Positions 8,198-16,885 are shown, counted from the first letter of the stretch. The stretch is DNA of 64,000 bases from Glaciibacter superstes DSM 21135 (GCF_000421145.1 NZ_ATWH01000001.1:62001-126000), one strand, 5' to 3'. Notes: generated from the letters alone by a model not told the origin. Numbers and translations: made by a program.

Positions 8198-10300
8198 ATG
8201 ACCGAGCCGGCTATTGCCGACACGGTGGCTGCCACCCGAGCTGCCGCGACGAGTGCACGTGGACAACGCGACGTTCGCGCTGATATCCAGGCGCTCCGAG
8301 CGCTCGCGGTATTGGCCGTCTTGGTGTTCCATCTGTGGCCGAATCTGTTGCCGGGCGGGTACATCGGTGTCGATGTATTCTTCGTGATCAGCGGATACCT
8401 GATCACGTCGCACCTGCTTCGGGAGGCAGTCGGCACCGGGCGAATCCGGGTGGCTGCGTTCTGGTCGAAACGCGCGAAGCGGCTCCTTCCTGCCGCGCTC
8501 CTCACACTCGCCTTCACTGTGGTCGGCATTCTGGTGTGGATACCTCGGAGCCTGTGGACCGGCTTCCTGCAGGAGGTCATCGCCTCCGCCGTGTACGGCG
8601 AAAACTGGCTGCTGAGCTACAAATCGGTCAACTACCTCGCCTCTGCGCTCCCACCTTCTCCGGTGCAGAATTTCTGGACGCTGTCCGTCGAGGAGCAATT
8701 CTACGTGGCACTGCCGCTTCTCTTGATCGCGTCGCTCGTCGTCTCACGATCGTTCCACTGGCCCCGGGCTACAACACTGCTGGTCGCTGTGGCCGTCTGC
8801 ACAGCGGGCTCCTTCGCATATTCGCTGTGGCTGACCACGCGCACCGGCAGTCTTGCCTACTTTCCCACCACCACCCGAGCCTGGGAGTTCGGCGCAGGAG
8901 CCCTGCTGTCGTTCGTGGCAATCCGGGCGCCGAGGATTGCACGGCTCACGCTGCCCATCATCGGGACAGTCGCCGTCGAGGTCGGAAGCCTCGTGTTCGA
9001 CGCGTTCACCCCGTTCCCGGGCGCTGCCGCACTCGTACCGGTGACAGCGACCGTGCTGGCGATCTGGGCCGGCCAGGGTTCGATCGGTAGCCGGGTAGGC
9101 CACTTTGCACCAGTCGCATTCCTGGGGCGTGCCTCGTACAGCATCTACCTCTGGCATTGGCCGTTGATCGTCCTGATCCCGTACGCGACCGGCCACGAAC
9201 TCACCGACGTTGAGAAGCTGGGAATCATCGCCATTACCTTGTTTGTCTCCTGGGCGTCGATGCGGTTCGTCGAGGACCCGATTCGATTCTCACCGCGCCT
9301 GCTCGGCCAGGTCCGCCCGATGACGATCTTGATCGCTATGGGGTCAGCGATGCTCCTCGTCGTCGGTCTCTGCTCAGTTCCGTTGGTCGCCAACGCCGTA
9401 GACATCAGCGCGGAGCGGGCGAACACAGCGGCGATCGTGGCCTCCGACCCAGCCTGCCTCGGCGCCGCGGCGGTCGACCCGGCCACGGCACCGTGTTCCA
9501 ACCCTGACCTGGCCGGTGTCCTGGTCCCTTTCCCCGTCGATCGCGGATCGGACGATGACAATCGTCCGGGCTGCTGGACGGAGATGGGCAAATCGAGCCT
9601 GAACGTCTGCAGCCTCGGGCCGACCGCGGGCTACGTCCGACACCTCATCGCGGTGGGCGACTCGCACAACAACACTCTTCTGGGCACTTACGAGCGGATG
9701 GCGAACGATAACAACTGGCGCATTGACGTTGCCGGCCGCGGCGGCTGTTACTGGACGACCGCCGACACCCTTCGCCCTCGCTGGGACCAGGATGCCTGCA
9801 AGCAGTGGCAGGATGCACTCGCGAGCCTTTTGCTGACGGGACCGTTCGACGCGATCCTCACTACTCATTCGGACACCAACAATGCGGTGAGGCCCCCGGT
9901 GGGCGTGAGCAAGGAACAGGCTACGATCGACGGTCTCATCGGCGCGTGGACCCCGGTCGCAGAACGAGGCATTCCCGTCATCTCGATCCGCGACAACCCA
10001 CTCTCTTCGCCGGAAAGTGGCTACTGTGTTGAGCGGATGGGCGCGAATGCCGCTGGAGCCTGCGACCAGCCGCGGGAGCGCGCGCTCGCCGCGTTCGACG
10101 GCGCAGTACAGGCCGCCGCCGCGACGCCCGGCGCGACAGTGATCGACCTGAGCGATCTGTATTGCACCGCCACGACGTGCCCGGCGGTAATCGGGAACGT
10201 CGTCGTCTACCGTGACACAACGCACGTTACGGCGACATGGGCGCGCACGCTCGCACCGATCATCGGCCGCGCAATCGAGTCCGTGTTGTCGTCGGGCTGA
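8198..10300 (+). CDS. OafA/YrhL-type acyltransferase with C-terminal SGNH domain
   Basis: 700 aa. The first 400 residues are an acyltransferase-3 domain with about ten membrane helices; conserved parts are DIQALRALAVLAVLVFHLW, GGYIGVDVFFVISGYLI, RAKRLLPAA-like KRAKRLLPAALL and SVEEQFYVALPLLL. A final helix near 390-410 leads to an extracytoplasmic SGNH domain whose block I is AVGDSHNNTLLGTYE, with a possible Asp/His pair near DTTHVTATWA. Such proteins O-acetylate or O-acylate cell-wall or surface polysaccharides. The 5' region (8126-8197) is short and AT-richer, consistent with its own promoter. Confidence 0.93.
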   Translation: MTEPAIADTVAATRAAATSARGQRDVRADIQALRALAVLAVLVFHLWPNLLPGGYIGVDVFFVISGYLITSHLLREAVGTGRIRVAAFWSKRAKRLLPAALLTLAFTVVGILVWIPRSLWTGFLQEVIASAVYGENWLLSYKSVNYLASALPPSPVQNFWTLSVEEQFYVALPLLLIASLVVSRSFHWPRATTLLVAVAVCTAGSFAYSLWLTTRTGSLAYFPTTTRAWEFGAGALLSFVAIRAPRIARLTLPIIGTVAVEVGSLVFDAFTPFPGAAALVPVTATVLAIWAGQGSIGSRVGHFAPVAFLGRASYSIYLWHWPLIVLIPYATGHELTDVEKLGIIAITLFVSWASMRFVEDPIRFSPRLLGQVRPMTILIAMGSAMLLVVGLCSVPLVANAVDISAERANTAAIVASDPACLGAAAVDPATAPCSNPDLAGVLVPFPVDRGSDDDNRPGCWTEMGKSSLNVCSLGPTAGYVRHLIAVGDSHNNTLLGTYERMANDNNWRIDVAGRGGCYWTTADTLRPRWDQDACKQWQDALASLLLTGPFDAILTTHSDTNNAVRPPVGVSKEQATIDGLIGAWTPVAERGIPVISIRDNPLSSPESGYCVERMGANAAGACDQPRERALAAFDGAVQAAAATPGATVIDLSDLYCTATTCPAVIGNVVVYRDTTHVTATWARTLAPIIGRAIESVLSSG

Positions 10301-10328
10301 CTGATCTCGCAGACGAACGAACGGAAAC

Positions 10329-10919
10329 TCAGCGCAACATGCCGACGGATGCGAGGGCGGTGCGCAACAACGCGCCGCGCCCGCCTTCCATCTCGGCAGA
10401 CACGGCGTCTGACGCGGCTTCCTCCGGTGTCATCCAGGTCAGTTCGAGGGCGTCCTGCCTGGGGTCGCACGTTCCAGTGACGGGAACGACGTAGGCCAGC
10501 GAGACCGCGTGCTGCCGGTCATCCGTGAACGCCGTCAGGCCCGGCAGAGGAAAGTACTCCGCCACGGAGAACGGCACCGGGCTGGCCGGCAGCTGCGGGA
10601 ATGCCATTGGGCCGAGGTCTTTCTCGAGGTGGCGGTACAGCGCATCGCGCAGCGTTTCGCCGTACATCACGCGCCCCGACACGAGCGTGCGCGTCATCTC
10701 CCCGGTCGCGGTCGCGCGCAGCAGCACACCGACCTCAACGACCTGGCCGATGCCGTCGACCCGCACCGGCACGGCCTCGACGTAGAGCAACGGGAGGCGC
10801 CGGCGCACCTGTTCCAATTCGAGGTCGCTCAGCCAGCCGGGGTTCGTCGGAGGGGGCGGGGGCTCGTCGTCTGGGCCGGGGGTCCAGTCCGGGTCTGGGT
10901 CCGGTGTACGCACGCTCAT
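10329..10919 (-). CDS. DUF4916 / NUDIX-like protein
   Basis: 196 aa from ATG 10919 (MSVRTPDPDPDW); longer starts exist but have no conserved content. The N-terminus is a Pro/Asp-rich linker, then GWLSDLELEQVRRRLPLLYVEAVPVRVD. SGRVMYGETLRDALYRHLEKDLG sits where a Nudix box would be, but the canonical REUXEE residues are not complete. This is the DUF4916 version of the Nudix fold common in Microbacteriaceae. Catalytic activity is therefore uncertain. It is convergent with the acyltransferase. Confidence 0.8.
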   Translation of the reverse strand: MSVRTPDPDPDWTPGPDDEPPPPPTNPGWLSDLELEQVRRRLPLLYVEAVPVRVDGIGQVVEVGVLLRATATGEMTRTLVSGRVMYGETLRDALYRHLEKDLGPMAFPQLPASPVPFSVAEYFPLPGLTAFTDDRQHAVSLAYVVPVTGTCDPRQDALELTWMTPEEAASDAVSAEMEGGRGALLRTALASVGMLR

Positions 10920-11081
10920 GCCTACATTCTCGCCTATCCGCCCCAACAACGACGGGAACGCGGGCAGCAACTCCCCGCTCGGGCCCGGCTTCACGCGCCG
11001 ACGCGGTCGATGACAGGATGGGATTGTCGACGCCGGCCGGGCTCGACCATGGAATGTGAGCCAGTGGAATGTGAGGTAGTC

Positions 11082-11744
11082 ATGGGTGAAAACGAACGCA
11101 CCGAACCGATTGATGCGGATGCCGTGCTCTGGTCAGCCGGAGAAGCCGATCGCGCCGGGCGGCCGCTTCTTGTCATCATGCACGGGCTCGGCTCACATGA
11201 GGGCGACCTGTTCTCGCTCGCCCCGCACCTTCCGCTCGAACCGGCGATCGCCTCACTTCGAGCGCCGCTGACGGTGGGAGACGGATGGGGATGGTTTCCT
11301 CGCAAGGAAGAGCAACGCCAGGCTGTCGATGATTACGCGGATGCTGCTGCCCGTGGCGTGCTCGACTGGCTCGATGCATTGCCAGAGCAACCGACATCCG
11401 TCGGCCTGCTCGGTTTCTCACAGGGTGGCGCGATGGCGCTGCAGCTGCTGCGCCACGCACCTGATCGCTTCGCGTTCGCCGTGCAGCTCTCCGGGTTCGT
11501 CGTCGGCCCTGGCAGAGAGGGAGATGACACTCTGGCCGAGCTGCGGCCGCCGGTGTTCTGGGGCCGTGGCACGGCCGACGACGTCATTCCGATGCAGGCC
11601 GTGGACGAGACCCAGACCTGGCTCACCGCACACTCCACATTGACCGAGCGCATCTACGAGGGCATGGGCCACTCGGTCTCACAGGCTGAACTCGCCGACA
11701 TCGTGGCATTTCTGCAAGCGCAGTATGCCGCCGAAACCCGCTAG
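11082..11744 (+). CDS. Alpha/beta hydrolase, phospholipase/carboxylesterase family
   Basis: 220 aa from ATG 11082, which has GAGG at a good distance; an in-frame ATG at 11049 would add MECEPVECEVV. Signature elements: oxyanion region MHGLGSHEGD, nucleophile elbow GFSQGG, acid residue in GTADDVIP and catalytic His in GMGHSVSQ. This is the YpfH/EstB-like acyl-protein-thioesterase/carboxylesterase group. It has no signal peptide. Divergent from the DUF4916 gene; convergent with the DUF5997 gene. Confidence 0.88.
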   Translation: MGENERTEPIDADAVLWSAGEADRAGRPLLVIMHGLGSHEGDLFSLAPHLPLEPAIASLRAPLTVGDGWGWFPRKEEQRQAVDDYADAAARGVLDWLDALPEQPTSVGLLGFSQGGAMALQLLRHAPDRFAFAVQLSGFVVGPGREGDDTLAELRPPVFWGRGTADDVIPMQAVDETQTWLTAHSTLTERIYEGMGHSVSQAELADIVAFLQAQYAAETR

Positions 11745-11752
11745 ACGGGCGG

Positions 11753-12187
11753 TCAGGCGCCGCGGTGGGCGGCGCGCTGGGCCGCTCCACGTTCTGCGCG
11801 TTCCTTCTTCGCGGCCTTCTCGGCCTTCGCGTCTTTTACACGGATCTGCTCAGCACGCACCTCGGCCTGCGTCGCGCGCTCTGTGACCAGCCACGCCGGT
11901 GGCTTCTGCAGCAGGGCGCTGATCTCGGCGGTCGTCAACGGCTCGGTCACGCTGCCGCGGGCGAGACCGGAGATCGACACACCGAGCTTGGCGGCGACGA
12001 CCTGACGCGGGTGCGGACCGTTCGCGCGCAACTCGGAAAGCCAGGCAGGGGCATCCGTCATCAAGGCCGCCAGTTCGGTTCTCGACGGTGTCGAGTCCTG
12101 AAATTCCTGCGGGGCCGCCTCAAGCAGAATCCCGAGCTTCTGTGCCGCGGTGGCGGACTTCATGGTCTGGGGCTTCTTCTCGGTCAT
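11753..12187 (-). CDS. DUF5997 family protein
   Basis: 144 aa from ATG 12187. A motif of the form T-x-x-E-(I/L)-(A/S)-AL(M/L)-x(4)-PAWL occurs twice, around residues 31-43 and 84-97, suggesting an internal duplication. Between them, RQVVAAKLGVSISGLARG looks like a helix-turn-helix. The tail is a charged Ala/Lys/Glu/Arg helix (AKAEKAAKKERAERG). It is divergently paired with a LysR effector-domain protein, 18 bp between starts. The pairing and the HTH-like segment suggest DNA binding, which is inference. Confidence 0.8.
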   Translation of the reverse strand: MTEKKPQTMKSATAAQKLGILLEAAPQEFQDSTPSRTELAALMTDAPAWLSELRANGPHPRQVVAAKLGVSISGLARGSVTEPLTTAEISALLQKPPAWLVTERATQAEVRAEQIRVKDAKAEKAAKKERAERGAAQRAAHRGA

Positions 12188-12205
12188 CCTCCCAGCGTAT
12201 AGCCT

Positions 12206-13003
12206 GTGCCGGTGACCTTTTCCATAGCTTTCTCCGCCGGCGTGACACCGACCAAGTGGACCAGGACCTGGGCCGAGAGGCGGCCGGATGCCCCGCTCGA
12301 GGTGTTCCGCACGGATGCGGGCGAGCAGGTGGCGGTGTTGCACGACGGTCGTGCTGACGTCAGCCTGGTGCGGCTGCCGGTCGACGCGACCGGGTTGAGT
12401 GTCATCACGCTGTACAACGAGGTGCCGGTGGTGGTGTTCGCCAAGGACCACGAGCTGGCCGCGCGCGAGACGGTCGAGCTCGCCGACCTGGCGGGTGAGC
12501 ACCTACTGCAGAACCCGGACGACGTGCCGGAGTGGCGCGACATTGCGACCGAAGTGCAGGGCGGCACTCGCCGGCCGCTGCCGAAACTACGCGATCTCGA
12601 CGACGTTGTCGAACAGGTCGCAGCCGGAGTCGGCATCGCGATCCTTCCGCATTCGCTGGCGCGCCTGCACAGCAGGAAAGACGTGGTCTCCCGGCCGGTG
12701 ACGGGCGTCGCAGAAACGCAGGTCGGGCTCGCCTGGGTCACCGCGAAGACGACGGATGACGTGCAGGAGTTCATCGGGATCGTGCGTGGCCGCAGCACGG
12801 CGAGCTCCCGCGGCGACACCGTCGTCGTGCGGGGCGAACCGGTCAAGAAGGTAAAGAAGACGGCGAAGGCCAAGGAGGCGGCGAAGGCTGCCCGCGAGGC
12901 TGCGGCGAAGAAGAAGCCGAACCAGCCGAAGAAGCAGGGCGCGGCCCCCGGGCGCACGCGGGCCGCCGTACCGAAGAAGGGCAAGCGCCGCGGCAGTCGC
13001 TGA
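12206..13003 (+). CDS. LysR-type effector-binding domain protein lacking HTH, with lysine-rich tail
   Basis: 265 aa, GTG start 12206 (an alternative GTG lies at 12212). Residues 1-195 are a type-2 periplasmic-binding fold as in the effector domain of LysR regulators: FSIAFSAGVTPTKW, VLHDGRADVSLVRLP, VITLYNEVPVVVFAKDHELA, and VAAGVGIAILPHSLARL. The LysR wHTH that normally precedes it is absent. The last 60 residues are a Lys/Ala/Pro-rich tail (KKVKKTAKAKEAAKAAREA...) resembling histone-H1-like actinobacterial DNA-binding tails. It is divergent from DUF5997. Whether it regulates transcription with DUF5997 is an inference. Confidence 0.85.
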   Translation: MPVTFSIAFSAGVTPTKWTRTWAERRPDAPLEVFRTDAGEQVAVLHDGRADVSLVRLPVDATGLSVITLYNEVPVVVFAKDHELAARETVELADLAGEHLLQNPDDVPEWRDIATEVQGGTRRPLPKLRDLDDVVEQVAAGVGIAILPHSLARLHSRKDVVSRPVTGVAETQVGLAWVTAKTTDDVQEFIGIVRGRSTASSRGDTVVVRGEPVKKVKKTAKAKEAAKAAREAAAKKKPNQPKKQGAAPGRTRAAVPKKGKRRGSR

Positions 13004-13029
13004 CTCCACCTCACCGGACCGACGACTCG

Positions 13030-13425
13030 CTAGGCGCTCTGCATCACAGCGAGGATGTTGCCGGCGGGGTCGGTGAACCAGGCGATCGACGGCCCGTGTT
13101 CCGGGTTGTCGCTGCGCGCGATGCCCTTCTCGTCTTGGTCGAACGCCGCGTAGCGCTCAAAGACAACGCCGTTCGCCGTGAGCCGGTCGACCGCGGAGTC
13201 GATGTCGGAAACCTCGAAATTGAGGATGGTGAAAACGGCAGGCGCGTGGTCTGGCTTCGGGTAGACCATCACCGTGACACCGCCCGGCAGGGTCAGGCTC
13301 AGTAGCCCCATGCCTGGTTCGCTCACCTCGAGTCCGAGTGTGTCGCCGTAGAACGCCTTTGCCGCATCGATGTCCGGAACGGCAAACCCGCTGACGCCGC
13401 TGGTGATGCCGAGTACGTTGGTCAT
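13030..13425 (-). CDS. VOC/glyoxalase family protein
   Basis: 131 aa. Two beta-alpha-beta-beta-beta modules are visible: GVSGFAVPDIDAAKAFYGDTLGLEVSEP and FEVSDIDSAVDRLTANGVVFERY, ending in AWFTDPAGNILAVMQ. This is the vicinal-oxygen-chelate fold used by glyoxalases, dioxygenases and antibiotic-binding proteins; substrate unknown. It is transcribed divergently from a TetR regulator with an operator-like palindrome between them, so it is the probable target of that regulator. Confidence 0.9.
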   Translation of the reverse strand: MTNVLGITSGVSGFAVPDIDAAKAFYGDTLGLEVSEPGMGLLSLTLPGGVTVMVYPKPDHAPAVFTILNFEVSDIDSAVDRLTANGVVFERYAAFDQDEKGIARSDNPEHGPSIAWFTDPAGNILAVMQSA

Positions 13426-13491
13426 TGTTCTGTCCTTCTTTCGACCCGGATGGGCGAGTTGTATACGAAAGTATCTTTCGGTCAGGTAAGG

Positions 13492-13514
13492 TTATGTATA
13501 CGTTGTACACATAA
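13492..13514. promoter_or_regulatory. Candidate TetR operator between VOC and TetR genes
   Basis: Arms TTATGTATAC and GTACACATAA are separated by GTT and match on nine of ten positions. It sits in a short AT-rich stretch that serves both divergent genes; a further GTATAC lies at 13461. TATTAT at about 13518-13523 could be the -10 of the TetR gene. Confidence 0.6.
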
Positions 13515-13543
13515 CAGTATTATCCTAACGAGGCGGTGAGGCG

Positions 13544-14188
13544 GTGACAACCGCAGAATCCGGAATAACCGGTCGCAGCACGTATCGTCACGGCGACCTG
13601 CGACGGGCGCTGATCGAGGCGGGCGTCGAGTTGGCACGGGACGGCGGCCCCAGCGCCGTCGTTCTTCGAGAAGCCACTCGTCGTGCCGGGGTCTCGCCGA
13701 ATGCCGCCTACCGCCATTTCACCGACCGACAGGACCTCCTCGACGAGGTCTGCGGCGCCTGTCAGTCGTTCGTTGCGCTGGCAATCGAGGCGGAGCAGGC
13801 GAAGATAACGGATGTCCCCGACCCACTCGAGCAGGCGCATCAGGTTCTCCGCGCGGTCGGCGTCGGCTATCTCCACTTCGCGCTCGCCGAGCCCGGGCTC
13901 TTCCAGACCGCGTTCTCCGCCTCTCCCGACATGGAGGAGGCGACAAACGAGGAACGTGCCGGGGAGAGCGGGCTGACACCCTTCCAGCTCCTGACCAAAG
14001 CGATCGATGGGGTGGAGGCGGCCGGCGGTATCCCACCGGAGCGACGCCCAGGCGCGGAGTTCCTCGCCTGGTCTGCAGTGCACGGCCTGGCCATCCTCCT
14101 CATCGACGGCCCCCTTCGCGGCATTGACACCGAACTGCGCGACAGCCTCATTCAAAGAGTGATCAGCATGGTGGAGCAGGGACTCTAG
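13544..14188 (+). CDS. TetR/AcrR family transcriptional regulator
   Basis: 214 aa, GTG start with GAGGCGGTGAGGCG upstream. The N-terminal HTH is clear: YRHGDLRRALIEAGVELAR then AVVLREATRRAGVSPNAAYRHFTDRQDLLDEV. The C-terminal part fits the TetR_C_13-like ligand domain (HFALAEPGLFQTAFS). It is divergent from the VOC gene, with an inverted repeat between them, so autoregulation and control of the VOC gene are likely. Confidence 0.92.
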   Translation: MTTAESGITGRSTYRHGDLRRALIEAGVELARDGGPSAVVLREATRRAGVSPNAAYRHFTDRQDLLDEVCGACQSFVALAIEAEQAKITDVPDPLEQAHQVLRAVGVGYLHFALAEPGLFQTAFSASPDMEEATNEERAGESGLTPFQLLTKAIDGVEAAGGIPPERRPGAEFLAWSAVHGLAILLIDGPLRGIDTELRDSLIQRVISMVEQGL

Positions 14189-14255
14189 CGCGCCCCCGAG
14201 GCCTGCTCACTCACATCCGTCACGCCAAAGCCCTTCGCACACCGCAGCCTGGCTG

Positions 14256-14654
14256 CTACGGAACGAAGATCAGGGCGATCGACACGACAAGAGCGACAAC
14301 GCCGACGCCCAGCAGCAACCAGGTGAGCAGCCGGAGTGTCTTCTCGGCGTGCCCGACGGCGTCGAAACGGATGCGACTCGGGTCGCGTTGGCTGTAGAAC
14401 AGACGGTTCTCCGCGTGGTGCCGGAAGGCTTCCGCCTCTCCGGCATCGAGCAGTCGCTCGTGAAGGCCGTCCGCCGACATCCAGCGCAGTCGTTCGTCGC
14501 CGGCCTCACCGATGGTGATGACGTCGGTCTCGACCCAACGACCCCCAGAGACCTGCACGATCAGCAGCGTGATGAAACACAGTCCGCCGAGGGCCAGTCC
14601 CACCCACGTGAACACTTCGGCGAGCATCTCGACAAAATGCAGGGTCTTGTTCAC
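14256..14654 (-). CDS. Two-helix membrane protein of unknown function
   Basis: 132 aa from GTG 14654 (VNKTLHFVEMLAEVF); an ATG at 14627 is possible, and the long upstream open frame is antisense to the neighbouring gene's end. There is an N-terminal helix (FTWVGLALGGLCFITLLIVQ) and a C-terminal helix (LLTWLLLGVGVVALVVSIAL). The middle (residues 35-95) is soluble and charged, with VETDVITIGEAGDERLRWMSADGLHER. No family recognised. It lies 37 bp downstream of the transglycosylase-like gene and may share its transcript. Confidence 0.7.
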   Translation of the reverse strand: MNKTLHFVEMLAEVFTWVGLALGGLCFITLLIVQVSGGRWVETDVITIGEAGDERLRWMSADGLHERLLDAGEAEAFRHHAENRLFYSQRDPSRIRFDAVGHAEKTLRLLTWLLLGVGVVALVVSIALIFVP

Positions 14655-14691
14655 GAACCAATAATAGTGACCAGAATCGACCGGATGCCGG

Positions 14692-15861
14692 TCAGTACCA
14701 ATTCCATTCCTCCGAGTGCTGCCACGCGCCGCATGGTGAGCCGTAGCGGCCGTCGATGTAGCCGAGGCCCCAGTTGATCTGGGTGGCCGCGTTGATGCGC
14801 CAGTCATCGCCGGCGGAAGCCATCTTGCTCCCCGGGAGCGACTGCGGAATGCCGTAGGCACCGCTGCTCGCGTTGTACGCGTCTGCGCGCCAGCCGGACT
14901 CACGGTTCCAGAGCAGGACCAGGCAGTTGTATTCGCCTTCGCCCCAGCCGTAGCCGCCGATCGCGCTCGCCGCATACGCCCGCGCTCCGGCCGGATCGAC
15001 GATGATGCCAGACGGCGGTGGCGCGGTACCTGTGCCCCCTCCACCCCCGGGGTTGTTCGCCTCGTTCTGCCTCCGGCGTTCCTCTTCCTCCTGCCTCTTG
15101 CGCTCCTCTTCGGCGGCAACCCCGGCACGGTAGGCTTCCTCAACCGCGGCGGTGGTGTTCTTCAGTGCGGCGAGCTGCGCAATCAGCACGTCGGCATTGG
15201 CACGTTTCTCGGCCAGCTGCGCGGTCGCGGCCTGTTCCGCAGCGACGGCCTCGTCGGCCTGCCGCTGCGCCTGGGCAGACAGTCGGTCGCGTTCCTTCGC
15301 GGCGAGCGCGGCCTGCTTCTCAAGTGTCGCCACGACATTCTGCTGCTTCAGTGCGCGATCCTGCACGGCACGAGTCGTCTCGCTGAGGCGGGTCGACACG
15401 CCCAGTTGGTACAGCAGATCCACGTCTGGGTCATTCGTCAGGAGCAGTCGGTAGACCAGCTCGCCGGCTCCGGAGCGGTACAGCTGCGCACCGAGCCTCC
15501 CCAATTGCACGCTGGCGTCGTCAGCCTGCTCGGAGGCTGTGTCGAGCTGGGCCTCGATCGATGTGGCTCGTTCGCGTGCCAGCGCGAGTTCCGCTTCGGC
15601 AACGGATGCCGCGCCACTGGCCGCGACGGCCGCGTCACCGAGGGCAGCTGCACGGGTCTCAAGCTGGCCGAGCAACCCGTTGATTCGGGTGACTTCGGTC
15701 TCGGTCGCCCCCGCATTGCCCCTGGCCGCCTCGACATCCGCCCAGGTCGGATACTCGTCTGCCGCGTTCGCAGGCGTGGTGTCGCCGGCAGCGGTCACGA
15801 ACACGCCGAGGATCGCGACGACGAGCATCGCCGCGCCGATGGCGCGCATCTTCCGTGGCAC
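14692..15861 (-). CDS. Exported coiled-coil protein with transglycosylase-like (lysozyme-fold) domain
   Basis: 389 aa from GTG 15861, which has GGAGGAGG six bases upstream; the earlier in-frame starts lie in the promoter region. Signal peptide at about residues 5-35 (MRAIGAAMLVVAILGVFVTAAG...ANAADEYP). Residues 40-260 are a long coiled coil beginning YPTWADVEAARGN. A Glu/Arg/Gln-rich linker and Pro/Gly hinge lead to the C-terminal domain with WNRESGWRADAYN (catalytic Glu) and SGAYGIPQSLPG, as in actinobacterial lysozyme-like transglycosylases. It shares its scaffold with the hydrolases at 60370-62995. Likely a septal or cell-wall remodelling enzyme. Confidence 0.88.
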   Translation of the reverse strand: MPRKMRAIGAAMLVVAILGVFVTAAGDTTPANAADEYPTWADVEAARGNAGATETEVTRINGLLGQLETRAAALGDAAVAASGAASVAEAELALARERATSIEAQLDTASEQADDASVQLGRLGAQLYRSGAGELVYRLLLTNDPDVDLLYQLGVSTRLSETTRAVQDRALKQQNVVATLEKQAALAAKERDRLSAQAQRQADEAVAAEQAATAQLAEKRANADVLIAQLAALKNTTAAVEEAYRAGVAAEEERKRQEEEERRRQNEANNPGGGGGTGTAPPPSGIIVDPAGARAYAASAIGGYGWGEGEYNCLVLLWNRESGWRADAYNASSGAYGIPQSLPGSKMASAGDDWRINAATQINWGLGYIDGRYGSPCGAWQHSEEWNWY

Positions 15862-15942
15862 CGCCTGCCTCCTCCACCGTGTGAGCCTAGTTTCGAAGCC
15901 GCCCACCGCCGGGAGCACGCGCCAGCAAGGCTCGACTGGGTC

Positions 15943-15971
15943 TTGACAGACATCCGTCGTTGCCATATTGT
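15943..15971 (+). promoter_or_regulatory. Sigma-70-type promoter of the ArsR-SRPBCC operon
   Basis: A consensus -35 TTGACA (15943-15948), a 17-bp spacer and -10 TATTGT (15966-15971) lie 38 bp before the ArsR start. This is close to the ideal housekeeping promoter. Confidence 0.75.
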
Positions 15972-15992
15972 AATCAATGGAACGGTTGATCA
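15971..15992. promoter_or_regulatory. Candidate ArsR-family operator
   Basis: TAATCAA (15971-15977) and TTGATCA (15986-15992) form an imperfect inverted repeat with an 8-bp spacer. It begins at the last base of the -10 box, so occupancy would block the promoter. The words ATCAATGG and ATCAATGA also form a direct repeat. Confidence 0.55.
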
Positions 15993-16008
15993 ATGAGCTG
16001 GTTGTCTA

Positions 16009-16368
16009 ATGGATGATGTTGGAACCGACGGGGCGGATGCCGAGAGCCGTCTCGACAGGGCATTTGTGGCGCTGGGCGACCAGGTGCGGCGGCAGATCGT
16101 TGCTCGCCTCAGCCGGGGGCCGGCGACGGTGAATGAACTCGCCGAGCCATTCGACATCACCAAGCAGGCGATCTCGAAGCACATCCAGGTGCTTGAGCAC
16201 GCCGGCCTGGTCACGCGCACACGCGACGCTCAGCGCCGGCCTGTTCACCTCGACCCGCAGGCGCTTGAATCACTCACCGCCTGGATCGATGGATATCGAC
16301 TGATTCACGAACAGCAGTTCCGTCGCCTCGACGGGCTGCTCGACACTATGAAGGAGAAGGAGAAATGA
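16009..16368 (+). CDS. ArsR-family winged-helix regulator
   Basis: 119 aa. The wHTH core is RAFVALGDQVRRQIVARLSRGPATVNELAEPFDITKQAISKHIQVLEHAGLVTRTRDAQRRPVHL, typical of ArsR regulators without metal cysteines. Genes of this subtype are usually found with an AHSA1/SRPBCC partner, exactly as here: its TGA overlaps the partner's ATG (ATGA). The promoter and inverted repeat just upstream suggest autoregulation; the inducer is unknown. Confidence 0.93.
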   Translation: MDDVGTDGADAESRLDRAFVALGDQVRRQIVARLSRGPATVNELAEPFDITKQAISKHIQVLEHAGLVTRTRDAQRRPVHLDPQALESLTAWIDGYRLIHEQQFRRLDGLLDTMKEKEK

Positions 16369-16844
16369 GCACTAATCCCGTCACCATCAGCACGCCCGAA
16401 GCCTTGCCGTTCATCGAGATCGTTCGCGAGTTCGATGCTCCGGTCGAATCGGTCTATCGAGCGCACACCGATCCGGAGCTGGTGAAGCAGTGGCTCGGGC
16501 CGAACGGCTACGAGATGAAGATCGACAGCTACGACGTGCGCACCGGTGGCCACTACCGCTATGCGCACAAAGACCCCTCCGGCGAAGAGTACGCCTTCAA
16601 CGGCGTATTCCACGTCGCACGTGAAAACGAGTTCATCATCCAGACGTTCGAATTCGAGGGCTTCCCCGATGTGGTCAGCATCGAGTCGCTGACCTTCGAA
16701 GACCTGGGCGATGGTCGCACCAGAATCACCGGTCACAGCAGCTACCCCAGCATGGAAGCGCGCGACGGAATGGCGGCCAGCGGCATGGAGAAGGGCGTCA
16801 CAGAGGGCTACGAGCGCCTCGACGGCATTCTCGCGTCGCAGTGA
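16365..16844 (+). CDS. SRPBCC / AHSA1-type protein
   Basis: 159 aa. The helix-grip fold is recognised from FIEIVREFDAPVESVYRAHTDPELVKQWLGPNGYEM, GGHYRYAHKDPSGEEYAFNGVFH and the C-terminal ASGMEKGVTEGYERLDGIL. This is the Aha1-like ligand-binding subgroup that is co-transcribed with ArsR regulators. It overlaps the regulator by 4 bp and is followed by a terminator hairpin. Ligand unknown. Confidence 0.93.
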   Translation: MSTNPVTISTPEALPFIEIVREFDAPVESVYRAHTDPELVKQWLGPNGYEMKIDSYDVRTGGHYRYAHKDPSGEEYAFNGVFHVARENEFIIQTFEFEGFPDVVSIESLTFEDLGDGRTRITGHSSYPSMEARDGMAASGMEKGVTEGYERLDGILASQ

Positions 16845-16885
16845 GCCGTGCCGCCCGTGGCATCCGTCACCTTCCGTGACCCGTG

